Positions 8,962 to 16,633 of a stretch of 47,041 bases of DNA are shown here, one piece after another. The notes below the pieces were generated by a model that saw nothing but the letters and a program-made list of their open reading frames with translations, ran no database searches and had not been told where the DNA came from. Source of the stretch: CALRBF01 sp964646465. Lineage in GTDB: Bacteria; Patescibacteriota; Minisyncoccia; SW-4-49-11. Both the position numbers and the translations under genes were made by a program. Location: positions 1 to 47,041 of the forward strand of contig CAZYEN010000024.1 in the NCBI GenBank assembly GCA_964646465.1. The letters are read 5' to 3'. Every line of letters starts with the position of its first letter. Position 1 is the stretch's first letter.

Positions 8962-9984
8962 ATGATTATATCAATTTCAGGACCAGACACTTATCGTTCT
9001 AGGGAAAAACTTAAATCTATTCAACAAATTGGTCTTCAAAAGCAAGCTAAACAAGAGATATTTGACTTTAGTGATATTGAATTGCCAGATACTGAAGATA
9101 CTTTATTAGCTAAATTAAAGCAAAGTTTCAGTACCAGCTCTTTGTTTTTAGAGAAGAGATTTATTGTTATTAAAAACTTAATCAATCTACCCAAGACATT
9201 GCACACTAAAATAAAAAAAACATTACAAAATTGTAAGGACAGTAATGATATAATTGTTTTACTTTATGATACAGATAATATACCTAAAACTCATCCATTA
9301 ACTAAATTTTTAATTGAAATTAAAGCCAAAGTTACACAATATGATTATTTACCAGAATCAAAATCCATAGCATATATTCATCAAATGAGTTTAGAACAAG
9401 GTATAGATATTAGAAGAGAATCAATTATCTATCTTGTTGAGTTTCAAAAAAATCAACATAAACATATTCAAGAAAAAATTGGCAGTAACTCTAAATCCAA
9501 AAAATCTAGTTTTAGAATAGATTTTTATAAAATAGACTTTATATTTAATCAATTATATAACTATTATGGAGACAAGCAAAATATCACTATAGAAATGCTA
9601 AAGGTAATATTACCACAAGAAAATAGAGATAGTGTATTTTCATTGGCTGATTATATTTATAAGCGTGATTATGGTAGCTATTTAACAACTTTGAAAAGTT
9701 TAGAACAAATGGGCATAGAAGGGATTCCTTTATACGCTTTATTTTTAAGCCAAATTAAAAATGCTTTAATTATAAAATTAGCTCAAGAAGATGGCAAACA
9801 ATATAATGACTATATAAAAGGTCATCCTTATGTACTTCAACTGACAGCTCAAAGTATTCGCAATTGGAGTTCTAAAGACCTTAAGCAAATATATTTAGAT
9901 TTAATAAAAGGAGATTATAGTATAAAATTCGAGGGTCAAAGCCCATTTGAGGTGTTAAGAAAGATAGGTATAAACTTAGTTTAA
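8962..9984 (+). CDS. holA: DNA polymerase III subunit delta
   Basis: Clamp-loader subunit that opens the sliding clamp and binds the gamma/tau and delta-prime subunits. The 340-residue length fits the family. The N-terminal region resembles the HolA fold (start MIISISGPDTYRSREKL, later VIKNL), and the C-terminal helical segment ends with SIKFEGQSPFEVLRKIGINL, similar to the family's closing helix. Conservation is weak, as usual for HolA. Its convergent placement against rpsT matches the yqeN-rpsT arrangement of Firmicutes, which supports the call. Confidence 0.85.
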   Translation: MIISISGPDTYRSREKLKSIQQIGLQKQAKQEIFDFSDIELPDTEDTLLAKLKQSFSTSSLFLEKRFIVIKNLINLPKTLHTKIKKTLQNCKDSNDIIVLLYDTDNIPKTHPLTKFLIEIKAKVTQYDYLPESKSIAYIHQMSLEQGIDIRRESIIYLVEFQKNQHKHIQEKIGSNSKSKKSSFRIDFYKIDFIFNQLYNYYGDKQNITIEMLKVILPQENRDSVFSLADYIYKRDYGSYLTTLKSLEQMGIEGIPLYALFLSQIKNALIIKLAQEDGKQYNDYIKGHPYVLQLTAQSIRNWSSKDLKQIYLDLIKGDYSIKFEGQSPFEVLRKIGINLV

Positions 9985-10022
9985 AACTAAAAAACCACCT
10001 TTATATCAGCGGTTTTTTAGTT
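9985..10022. terminator. Bidirectional terminator between holA and rpsT
   Basis: A perfect 12-bp stem, AACTAAAAAACC with GGTTTTTTAGTT, around a 14-nt loop. Both sides carry A/T runs, so it can stop holA transcripts (plus) and the ribosomal operon (minus). Confidence 0.85.
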
Positions 10023-10036
10023 AGAATATATAGTTC

Positions 10037-10306
10037 TTATTTCTCAGCTGTAGCTTGGTTTAATTTAGACATTAAGCGAGACTTTTTACGAGCGGCAGAG
10101 TTCTTTTTTAAGATTCCTCTTTTAGCAGTTTTGTCAATAGCTTTGTAAAGTTTAGGAATTAACTCCTTGGCTTTTTCAACATCTGTAGATAAATAAGCTA
10201 CAAACTCTTTAACAGTAGCTCTTAGTCTTTTCTTAACTATGTTATTCTCGGCATTCTTTTTCAATGATTGTCGATGTGCTTTGATAGCAGATTGTGTAAT
10301 AGGCAT
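10037..10306 (-). CDS. rpsT: 30S ribosomal protein bS20
   Basis: 89 residues, of which the first half (MPITQSAIKAHRQSLKKNAE) and the basic helical body are typical of bS20, a primary 16S rRNA-binding protein of the small subunit. It is the last gene of rpsF-ssb-rpsR-rpsT, only 4 nt after rpsR. In most bacteria rpsT stands alone, so its inclusion in this operon is notable. It ends at the bidirectional terminator shared with holA. Confidence 0.95.
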   Translation of the reverse strand: MPITQSAIKAHRQSLKKNAENNIVKKRLRATVKEFVAYLSTDVEKAKELIPKLYKAIDKTAKRGILKKNSAARKKSRLMSKLNQATAEK

Positions 10307-10310
10307 ATAT

Positions 10311-10532
10311 TTATCTAGTTACGTAAGGAATAATAGATAGAAATCTAGCTCTTTTCATAGCTCTAGATAGATTTCTCTGATGGCTAGCTCTAGTACCAGT
10401 TCTTCGAGAGGATACAATTTTAGCTTGAGGGGTGATGAACATCTTTAAGGTGATAGCATCCTTATAGTCTATAGCTACATTATTAGTGCTAAAGTAGCAG
10501 ACTTTAGGAGCTTTCTTCTTATTATTTCGCAT
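10311..10532 (-). CDS. rpsR: 30S ribosomal protein bS18
   Basis: 73 residues with the bS18 core: ...VCYFSTNNVAIDYKDA, the ITPQAKIVSSRRTG loop and ASHQRNLSRAMKRARFL. It binds 16S rRNA as a heterodimer with bS6. It follows ssb in the usual rpsF-ssb-rpsR order. The gene that often comes next, rplI (bL9), is absent here and rpsT takes its place; loss of bL9 is known in some CPR lineages. Confidence 0.96.
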   Translation of the reverse strand: MRNNKKKAPKVCYFSTNNVAIDYKDAITLKMFITPQAKIVSSRRTGTRASHQRNLSRAMKRARFLSIIPYVTR

Positions 10533-10550
10533 AAGTATATAGTTAACTAA

Positions 10551-11027
10551 TTAAAATGGAATCTCTTCTAAGTCAATCTCATCCTCATCTAGGGTTACAG
10601 TTGGCAATTCCTCCTGTGGAGAATTATTTGGAGTAGATTTAGAACTTGAAGTTGGGGTGCTGTTTGGTCTTGGATTATTAGTTGTGGCTACAGTCCCGGA
10701 ACCTTTGGGTCCAAATTGAAATGTATCTATAATAATTTCAGTTCTATACTTTTTTTGTCCATCTTGAGCCTCCCAAGATCTAGTTTGAAGCCTTCCTTCT
10801 ACGAACAACAAAGATCCTTTTCTCAAATATTGATTAATAGTTTCAGCTTGTTTTCCATAAGCTACAACATTATGATACTCAGCAGTTTCTTGTCGTTGTC
10901 CTTGTTTGTCAGTCCATGTTCTATTGGTAGCCAAGCTAAAGCTTGCAACTGATGAGCCACTAGGCAGAGCTTTGAATTCAGGATCCTGAGTCAGATTACC
11001 GATAAGATAGACTTTGTTAAGATACAT
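10551..11027 (-). CDS. ssb: Single-stranded DNA-binding protein
   Basis: 158 residues. The N-terminal OB fold (about 1-110) starts MYLNKVYLIGNLTQDPE and includes SFSLATNRTW, LRKGSLLFVEGRLQTRSWE and the tetramer-forming strand. A disordered Ser/Pro/Asn linker follows. The acidic C-terminal tail ends EEIPF, the canonical partner-binding peptide. It is cotranscribed with rpsF and rpsR. Confidence 0.97.
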   Translation of the reverse strand: MYLNKVYLIGNLTQDPEFKALPSGSSVASFSLATNRTWTDKQGQRQETAEYHNVVAYGKQAETINQYLRKGSLLFVEGRLQTRSWEAQDGQKKYRTEIIIDTFQFGPKGSGTVATTNNPRPNSTPTSSSKSTPNNSPQEELPTVTLDEDEIDLEEIPF

Positions 11028-11045
11028 ATAATTTGGTGTTAATAA

Positions 11046-11456
11046 TTAATCTTTTTTGTTAGCTTTAGCAGTTTTTTTATCTGACTTACTAGCTTCCTCT
11101 GATTCCTCAGATTTGACCTCTACTGGTATTTCGCTTAATTCTATAAAGTCTTTTACTATTAAAAACCTTAGAATATTAGCTTCTCTTTGTAGAGTAGAAT
11201 CTAACTCTTTTAATCTAGTAGATTCTAACTCAAATGTAGTAGTATAATAATAACCTTGTCTATAATGCTTAATTGGATAAGCAAATTTACGAAGATTATT
11301 TTCATCAGTCCCACCTCGCTCAACTGAAAAAGTTCTCTCAGTTGCTTTGGTAGAACCTTCTAGAGACTGAATCAAATCAGAAACTTTAGAGTTAACAGAA
11401 ACTTGCTCTTCATTAGTTAACTCTGGCTTTAATATATAAGTAATTTCGTACAGCAT
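11046..11456 (-). CDS. rpsF: 30S ribosomal protein bS6
   Basis: 136 residues starting MLYEITYILKPEL, the standard bS6 opening. A TTG four codons upstream (11468) also keeps the frame, but the ATG at 11456 fits the family. The body contains RKFAYPIKHYRQGYYYTT, the conserved bS6 RNA-contact region. The C-terminal extension of about 35 residues is rich in Glu, Ser and Lys (EESEEASKSDKKTAKANKKD) and probably disordered. First gene of the rpsF-ssb-rpsR-rpsT operon, preceded by a hairpin-bearing leader. Confidence 0.95.
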   Translation of the reverse strand: MLYEITYILKPELTNEEQVSVNSKVSDLIQSLEGSTKATERTFSVERGGTDENNLRKFAYPIKHYRQGYYYTTTFELESTRLKELDSTLQREANILRFLIVKDFIELSEIPVEVKSEESEEASKSDKKTAKANKKD

Positions 11457-11486
11457 TCTTTTATACAATAATAATAAACGGACATT

Positions 11487-11508
11487 AAATCTGTAGATAC
11501 TCAGATTT
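11487..11508 (-). promoter_or_regulatory. Hairpin in rpsF mRNA leader
   Basis: A 7-bp stem (AAATCTG/CAGATTT) with an 8-nt loop in the leader between the promoter and rpsF, followed on the mRNA by TCCG. In several phyla an rpsF-leader structure with a CCG is bound by the S6:S18 pair for autoregulation. Whether this hairpin is a version of it is an inference. Confidence 0.35.
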
Positions 11509-11546
11509 ATAAGTGCTTGATAAAGAACTGGCGAAAGATTAAATGC

Positions 11547-11575
11547 ATTATAGTATAAAATTACCTTTTTTGCAA
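11547..11575 (-). promoter_or_regulatory. Promoter of rpsF operon
   Basis: Minus-strand TTGCAA, 17-nt spacer, then TATAAT. It lies about 90 nt upstream of the rpsF ATG, leaving a leader long enough for translational autoregulation. Confidence 0.65.
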
Positions 11576-11617
11576 GTTTATATAAAACATCTATTGATAA
11601 AATTAGATATTTTATAG

Positions 11618-11623
11618 TATAAT
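11618..11623 (+). promoter_or_regulatory. Probable -10 of ychF
   Basis: TATAAT 31 nt upstream of the ychF ATG. A second TATAAT at 11646-11651 is only 3 nt from the start codon and could not start a translatable mRNA. Confidence 0.4.
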
Positions 11624-11654
11624 TAAAGCTAAATATTGTATAAGTTATAATTAT

Positions 11655-12722
11655 ATGTCCCTATCTATTGGTATAGTTGGTCTCCCTAATGTGGGTAAAT
11701 CTACACTATTTCAAACATTAACTAAAAAGCAAGTCTCGGCTGAGAACTATCCTTTTTGTACTATTGAGCCGAATGTTGGGGTGGTACCAGTGCCTGATAA
11801 TAGGTTGGATGTATTGGCTCATATTTCTAAATCAGCTAAAGTTATACCGACCACAATAGAGTTTATAGATATTGCTGGATTGGTTAAAGGAGCTTCTAAA
11901 GGTGAGGGGTTAGGGAATGCCTTTCTTGCCAATATTAGGCAGGTTGATGCTATATGTCATGTGATTAGAGTTTTTCATAATCATGATATTACTCATGTAG
12001 AGAATCGTATTGACCCGATTGAGGATGCGGACATTATTAATACCGAATTATTATTAGCTGATTTAGACCAGATTACCAAAGCTTTACCTCAGGTTGAGAA
12101 AAAAGCTAAATCTAAAGATAAGTTAGCTCTAGAGACTCTACCAATTTTACAAAAAATCTTGCCTTTAGTAGAGTCTGGAATATCGATTCGAGAAGCTGAA
12201 CTGACACTAGAAGATTTGGAAATTATTAAATCTTATAATTTTCTCACTGCTAAACCTATGATGTATGTTGCGAATACCGATGAGACCTATACTTTAAGCC
12301 AAGAGTTGCAAGCTAAATTTAATAATATTATCCCATTGTCTATCAAAATTGAGTCTGAAATCTGTTTAATGGATACAGAAGAACAGCGAGAGTATCTAAC
12401 AATGCTAGGAAGAAAAATGAGTGGACTGGACACTCTAATACAAGAGGGATATAAATTGTTGAGTTTAACATCTTTTCTTACTACTGGAGTTCAAGAGACT
12501 AAGGCATGGACAGTTAAACAGGGAGCTTTAGCTCCACAAGCTGGAGGAGTTATTCACTCAGATATAGAGCGAGGTTTTATAATGGCTGATATAATATCCT
12601 ATCAGGATTTTGTGGATTGTGGAGGAGAGTTAGGAGCTAGACAAAATGGTAAATTAAGACAAGAAGGTAAATTTTACACCATTCAGGATGGGGATGTTTG
12701 TCACTTTAAGTTTAATGTGTAA
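11655..12722 (+). CDS. ychF: Ribosome-binding ATPase YchF/OLA1
   Basis: 355 residues, the full family length. The P-loop GLPNVGKST is at about 9-17, then NYPFCTIEPNVG (switch I) and DIAGLVKGASKGEGLGN (switch II). The nucleotide-specificity motif reads NTDE instead of NKxD, which explains the ATP preference of this Obg-like family. A coiled-coil insert lies mid-protein and a TGS-like domain at the C-terminus (GALAPQAGGVIHSDIERGF, ...EGKFYTIQDGDVCHFKFNV). It associates with the large ribosomal subunit; its precise role is debated. Confidence 0.97.
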   Translation: MSLSIGIVGLPNVGKSTLFQTLTKKQVSAENYPFCTIEPNVGVVPVPDNRLDVLAHISKSAKVIPTTIEFIDIAGLVKGASKGEGLGNAFLANIRQVDAICHVIRVFHNHDITHVENRIDPIEDADIINTELLLADLDQITKALPQVEKKAKSKDKLALETLPILQKILPLVESGISIREAELTLEDLEIIKSYNFLTAKPMMYVANTDETYTLSQELQAKFNNIIPLSIKIESEICLMDTEEQREYLTMLGRKMSGLDTLIQEGYKLLSLTSFLTTGVQETKAWTVKQGALAPQAGGVIHSDIERGFIMADIISYQDFVDCGGELGARQNGKLRQEGKFYTIQDGDVCHFKFNV

Positions 12723-12746
12723 ACATTTATAATTTTTAGTAACTTA

Positions 12747-12755
12747 TGATATAAT
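12747..12755 (+). promoter_or_regulatory. Extended -10 at head of 12.8-21.8 kb gene run
   Basis: TGATATAAT, 23 nt before the ATG at 12779. No other promoter stood out in the tightly packed run that follows, so it may drive a long transcript. Confidence 0.5.
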
Positions 12756-12778
12756 AAATACAAGTAAAGTATTAGTTT

Positions 12779-13054
12779 ATGAGTATTTCTAAGTCTAGAT
12801 TTGATACGGTTCTAAAAAGAATCTACTTTAAAGGGCCAGGAATATTTTCTTCCGGGGCTAATAGCGATCAGAAAAAAGAATATATTAAGGTTATATTCGA
12901 TGATGCGTTTGATAGTTATGGGGACGGTAGAGATTTAGCTACTATTGAAGAATGGCAAGAAATTAAGAGTCAGCTATTAGCTAATAAAAAAGATATTTTG
13001 ACAGATCAAGATATAGAGATTTTGTCAAAAGTAATAGAATTAGAACTAAAGTAA
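12779..13054 (+). CDS. Small hypothetical protein
   Basis: 91 residues, not recognised. A basic start (SKSRFDTVLKRIYFKGPG) is followed by an acidic, aspartate-rich segment (IFDDAFDSYGDGRDLATIEE) and a helical lysine-rich tail. There is no signal peptide or membrane segment, so it is cytosolic. It begins the plus-strand run leading into prfB, 5 nt before the next small gene. The DDAFDSYGDGRD stretch could bind a metal but matches no clear EF-hand. Confidence 0.65.
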   Translation: MSISKSRFDTVLKRIYFKGPGIFSSGANSDQKKEYIKVIFDDAFDSYGDGRDLATIEEWQEIKSQLLANKKDILTDQDIEILSKVIELELK

Positions 13055-13059
13055 AGTAT

Positions 13060-13302
13060 ATGGTGGTAAAAGATGTTATCAAACAAATTTGTGAAGCCGG
13101 TGGATTTATTCATGGTAGTGAATCCGCAAATGCAGTGCATAATGCAGTAACTAGTGTATATGGATCAGAGTATAAACAAGTTACTGTTGATAGTGTGTTA
13201 AGATATAAAGAACAAGTAGAAAAAAAATTATATACTCATAACTCTACATTAGCAAATACAGCAGTAAGGCATGTTAGGGAGGTAATGAGTAAATTAAAGT
13301 AA
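13060..13302 (+). CDS. Small hypothetical protein
   Basis: 80 residues, not recognised, mainly helical, with no membrane segment. The sequence ...GGFIHGSESANAVHNAVTSVYGSE has a small-residue-rich helix. Its TAA stop shares one base with the ATG of prfB, so translation of the two is probably coupled. Cotranscription with prfB hints at a translation-related or conserved small role, but nothing in the sequence shows it. Confidence 0.65.
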   Translation: MVVKDVIKQICEAGGFIHGSESANAVHNAVTSVYGSEYKQVTVDSVLRYKEQVEKKLYTHNSTLANTAVRHVREVMSKLK

Positions 13303-14387
13303 TGAGTTTTTTAGATCAATCTCAGCATAGAATAGGTGAAATTAAAGAAAAGTGGAGTCAAATTAAACTTGGTATTGATATAGGAAGGTTAAAACAAGAG
13401 CTAAACTCATATCTTGAACAATCAGAAAACCCTAATTTATGGGATGATCCAGAACTAGCTCAGGGTGTTTTAAAAAAACTATCTCACTCTCAAAAAAAAC
13501 TTCAAGATTTGGACAATATCCCAGATACTATAGAGTTTGTGGAGCAGTTAATTCTAGAAAAGGATTCGGATTTAGAAGTTGAACTTCAAAATTTAGAAAA
13601 ACAAGTGAATACTTGCTGGCAAGAAATGTTTTTTAATGAAGAATATGATGAAGGTAATGCTTTATTGTTTATCCAAGCTGGAGCTGGAGGGGTAGATGCG
13701 CAAGATTTTGCGGAAATTATAACTAAAATGTATATGTCTTATGCTAAGTCTCGAAATTTTGAGATAGATGTGATAGAATATATACAAGGCCAAGAGGCTG
13801 GTATAAAACGTTCTTTATTACAAATTAAAGGTCAATATGCCTATGGAATTTTCCGCCAAGAGCGAGGTGTTCATAGACTTGTTAGGGTCTCTCCATTTAA
13901 TGCAGCTGGATTAAGACACACCTCATTTGTGATGGTACAAGTCTTACCAGAAATGGATGAAATTAATTCTAGTGATATTATTGTTAATACAAACGATATT
14001 AAGGTGGATGTATATCGTTCACAAGGTGCAGGCGGTCAGAGCGTTAACACAACAGACTCAGCTGTGAGGGTAACTCATATTCCAACTGGAATTGTGGTTG
14101 CAATTCAAACGGAAAGATCTCAGTTGCAAAACAAGACTCTAGCTCTGAATATCTTAAAGTCTAAATTATGGGAGTTAAGACAGTCAGAATATAAGCAGGA
14201 ACAGCAATCACATACTGAGGATGTATCAATTTCATGGGGTAATCATATTCGATCTTATGTAATGAATCCGTATAAATTGGTTAAAGACCAGCGAAGCGGT
14301 TTTGAAACCACTGATGTAGATAAGGTTTTATCAGGTTATTTAGATGAAATAATCACTTCAGTACTAATCAAAAAAGATAAACATTAA
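13302..14387 (+). CDS. prfB: Peptide chain release factor 2
   Basis: Class I release factor reading UAA and UGA. 361 residues, nearly standard. The codon-recognition tripeptide SPF is at 197-199 (RVSPFN) and the peptidyl-transferase motif GGQ at 244-246. Unlike many bacterial prfB genes there is no in-frame UGA near codon 26; the frame is continuous from the ATG, so the programmed +1 frameshift is absent. Presence of an RF2 and use of TGA stops agree with the standard bacterial code. It is followed by ftsE after 8 nt, a common prfB-ftsE-ftsX order. Confidence 0.97.
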   Translation: MSFLDQSQHRIGEIKEKWSQIKLGIDIGRLKQELNSYLEQSENPNLWDDPELAQGVLKKLSHSQKKLQDLDNIPDTIEFVEQLILEKDSDLEVELQNLEKQVNTCWQEMFFNEEYDEGNALLFIQAGAGGVDAQDFAEIITKMYMSYAKSRNFEIDVIEYIQGQEAGIKRSLLQIKGQYAYGIFRQERGVHRLVRVSPFNAAGLRHTSFVMVQVLPEMDEINSSDIIVNTNDIKVDVYRSQGAGGQSVNTTDSAVRVTHIPTGIVVAIQTERSQLQNKTLALNILKSKLWELRQSEYKQEQQSHTEDVSISWGNHIRSYVMNPYKLVKDQRSGFETTDVDKVLSGYLDEIITSVLIKKDKH

Positions 14388-14395
14388 TTAGTAAT

Positions 14396-15082
14396 ATGAT
14401 TTTATTTAAAAATGTAACAAAAGCTTATGGAGAGGAAGAATCCTTTGCCATAGAAAATATAAACTTAAAAATTGAAAGCGGAGAGTTTGTAGTCCTAGTC
14501 GGTCAAAGCGGTGCTGGAAAATCTACTTTAATGAAGTTAATAACCGGAGAACAAAGACCTGATAAAGGTGAGGTCTTTTTAGGAAAAACTAGAGTTAATG
14601 ATTTGAGATATGGGGATATGCCTAAACATAGAAAATCTCTAGGTATTATTTTTCAAGACTTTAAGCTTTTACCAAGCAAGACAGCCTTTGAAAATATTGC
14701 TTTTGCAATGGAGATTTTAGGGAAAGATAATTTAGAAATTAGTAGAAAAGTACCTAGATTCTTGAATATTGTAGGTATGGGTGCTAAAGCTAATAAGTTT
14801 CCTAGTCAAATGTCTGGAGGAGAGAGACAAAGGATTGCCATTGCAAGAGCTTTGATCAATGAGCCAAAAGTTTTATTAGCAGATGAGCCAACAGGAAATC
14901 TAGATGTGTTCAATAGCTGGGATATTGTAAATTTATTGCTTAAAATAAATGAGCAACTTAAAACTACTATTATTTTTGCAACCCATAATAAAGAGGTGGT
15001 AAATAGTATTAGCAAAAGAGTTATCAGTCTTGACAAAGGTAAGGTTATTCGCGACAGTCTGGATGGAAAATATATTATATAA
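14396..15082 (+). CDS. ftsE: Cell-division ABC ATPase FtsE
   Basis: 228 residues with Walker A GQSGAGKST (about 36-44), Q-loop FQDF, signature MSGGERQR, Walker B VLLADEPTGNLD and the H-loop ATHN. It forms a complex with FtsX at the cytoplasmic membrane; the FtsEX complex controls peptidoglycan hydrolases during division. It starts 8 nt after prfB and is followed by ftsX after 18 nt. Confidence 0.95.
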   Translation: MILFKNVTKAYGEEESFAIENINLKIESGEFVVLVGQSGAGKSTLMKLITGEQRPDKGEVFLGKTRVNDLRYGDMPKHRKSLGIIFQDFKLLPSKTAFENIAFAMEILGKDNLEISRKVPRFLNIVGMGAKANKFPSQMSGGERQRIAIARALINEPKVLLADEPTGNLDVFNSWDIVNLLLKINEQLKTTIIFATHNKEVVNSISKRVISLDKGKVIRDSLDGKYII

Positions 15083-15100
15083 AACATAAACATTAATTAT

Positions 15101-16030
15101 ATGGACTTATTCTTCTCTACTATCATTCGCAGTATAAAATATGGCTTCCAAAACTTTGGCCGCAATATATTTTTATCTATTGCTACTACTAGTATCATGG
15201 TTTTGACATTGTTTGGACTTGGATTTTTTATGGTTATTAATCAGATTAGTAGTGATGCTTTAAGCGGTATTCAAAACAGAGTAGACATCAGTGTATATCT
15301 AAAAGATGGGCTTGAAGAAACTCAAGTTAATAATTTTATTGGTTTTGTTAAAGGAATAAAAGGCGTTAAAGAAGCTAATTTGATTACAAAAGAAATGGCT
15401 TTAGAAAAATTTAAAGAAAATTATAAAGACAATCCCTCTATTATTCAATCTCTACAAGTATTAGATGAAAATCCTTTGCCGGTAACATTGACTATTAAAG
15501 CTGAAAATAGTAATTTTTATCAAAGTATCAATGACACTTTGATGAGTTCAGATTATGCTGAGTCTACTATTCAAGAAACAGATTACCAAAAAAGCACCTC
15601 TAAAGATATTATTGATAGACTTAATAATATAATTAGAGTTACTCGTAATGTTGGGTTTAGTGTAATAATTGTATTGGCTACAATAGCTGTTTTGATAACT
15701 TATAATACCATTAGATTAACTTTGTATTCTTATCGCCAAGAAATTGAAATTATGCGATTAGTTGGAGCTAGCGACGCTCAAATTAAGGGACCCTTCTTTG
15801 TAGAAGGAGTTTTGTTTGGAGTATTTGGAACATTTATTAGCTTTCTTATATTATTTATAGTAGTTTTATTAATATCTTCTGGGGTAAAAGAGTTTATATC
15901 TGAGTCACAGCCATTAAGCGAATATGTACTAGCTAATGCTTTCTTTATAATAGGTATACAATTAATCGTTGGAATTATTTTAGGAGTAGGAAGTAGTTTG
16001 ATTGCCATTAATCGTTATTTGAAAGTCTAA
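15101..16030 (+). CDS. ftsX: Cell-division membrane protein FtsX
   Basis: 309 residues. One transmembrane helix lies near the N-terminus (about 24-46), then an extracellular domain of about 120 residues, then three C-terminal helices, the FtsX topology. QEIEIMRLVGASDAQIKGPFF before TM3 is the conserved cytoplasmic coupling helix contacting FtsE. The extracellular loop is where hydrolase or hydrolase-adaptor partners dock; none is encoded beside it. Confidence 0.94.
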   Translation: MDLFFSTIIRSIKYGFQNFGRNIFLSIATTSIMVLTLFGLGFFMVINQISSDALSGIQNRVDISVYLKDGLEETQVNNFIGFVKGIKGVKEANLITKEMALEKFKENYKDNPSIIQSLQVLDENPLPVTLTIKAENSNFYQSINDTLMSSDYAESTIQETDYQKSTSKDIIDRLNNIIRVTRNVGFSVIIVLATIAVLITYNTIRLTLYSYRQEIEIMRLVGASDAQIKGPFFVEGVLFGVFGTFISFLILFIVVLLISSGVKEFISESQPLSEYVLANAFFIIGIQLIVGIILGVGSSLIAINRYLKV

Positions 16031-16042
16031 TCTATAAGTTGT

Positions 16043-16633
16043 ATGCAGTTGTCTGATATTGATATAAAAAAAGCACTTGAGGAAGGAGATATTACAATTA
16101 ATGATTTCGATGAAAAAAGACTACAACCAGCTAGTTATGATGTTCTTTTAGGCTATGAATTTATGATATTTAATAATCATAAATTTGAATGTATAGACCC
16201 TAAAAAACCAATACATGAGTTTATGGAAAAAGTAGTTTTATCGAGTCAAGATGAATATTTTGTAATCCATCCAGGTCAATTTATATTAGGAGTGACAAAA
16301 GACTATTTTGGGTGTAATGAAAAATATGCCTGTCAAATTATGGGTAAGAGCTCTCTAGCTCGATATGGACTAATTGTACACACTACAGCAGGATTTATTG
16401 ATCCAGGAAATAAACTTAATGCCACCTTAGAATTTGTTAATACCAATACTGTTCCAATTCGTCTTTATCCAGAGATGAAGATAGCTCAAATTGCTTTCTA
16501 TGAGCTAAAGACTCCAGCCCAGAATGCTTACGGAAGCTCTTCTCTTGGAAGTAAATACTATGATTCTAGAGGGGTTCAGGCTAGTGATATGCATAAAAAT
16601 TTTGATACTCAAGATTTAAAAAATATAATATGA
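16043..16633 (+). CDS. dcd: dCTP deaminase
   Basis: 196 residues of the dUTPase/dCTP deaminase fold. It shows RLQPASYDVLLG at the N-terminus, GKSSLARYGLIVHTTAGFIDPG (active site with catalytic Glu/Arg context) and AQIAFYELKTPAQNAYG near the end. It provides dUTP, and hence dUMP, for thymidylate synthesis. Its TGA stop overlaps the thyX ATG by 4 nt, so the two act together: dcd supplies precursor and ThyX methylates dUMP. It could be bifunctional (dCTP to dUMP), which sequence alone does not settle. Confidence 0.93.
   Translation: MQLSDIDIKKALEEGDITINDFDEKRLQPASYDVLLGYEFMIFNNHKFECIDPKKPIHEFMEKVVLSSQDEYFVIHPGQFILGVTKDYFGCNEKYACQIMGKSSLARYGLIVHTTAGFIDPGNKLNATLEFVNTNTVPIRLYPEMKIAQIAFYELKTPAQNAYGSSSLGSKYYDSRGVQASDMHKNFDTQDLKNII

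Noticed and set aside
11646..11651. TATAAT immediately before ychF as its -10
   Set aside because: Only 3 nt from the ATG; transcription would start inside the gene.
13302..13400. Programmed +1 frameshift site of prfB
   Set aside because: No in-frame UGA or slippery CUU-U near codon 26; the frame is continuous.
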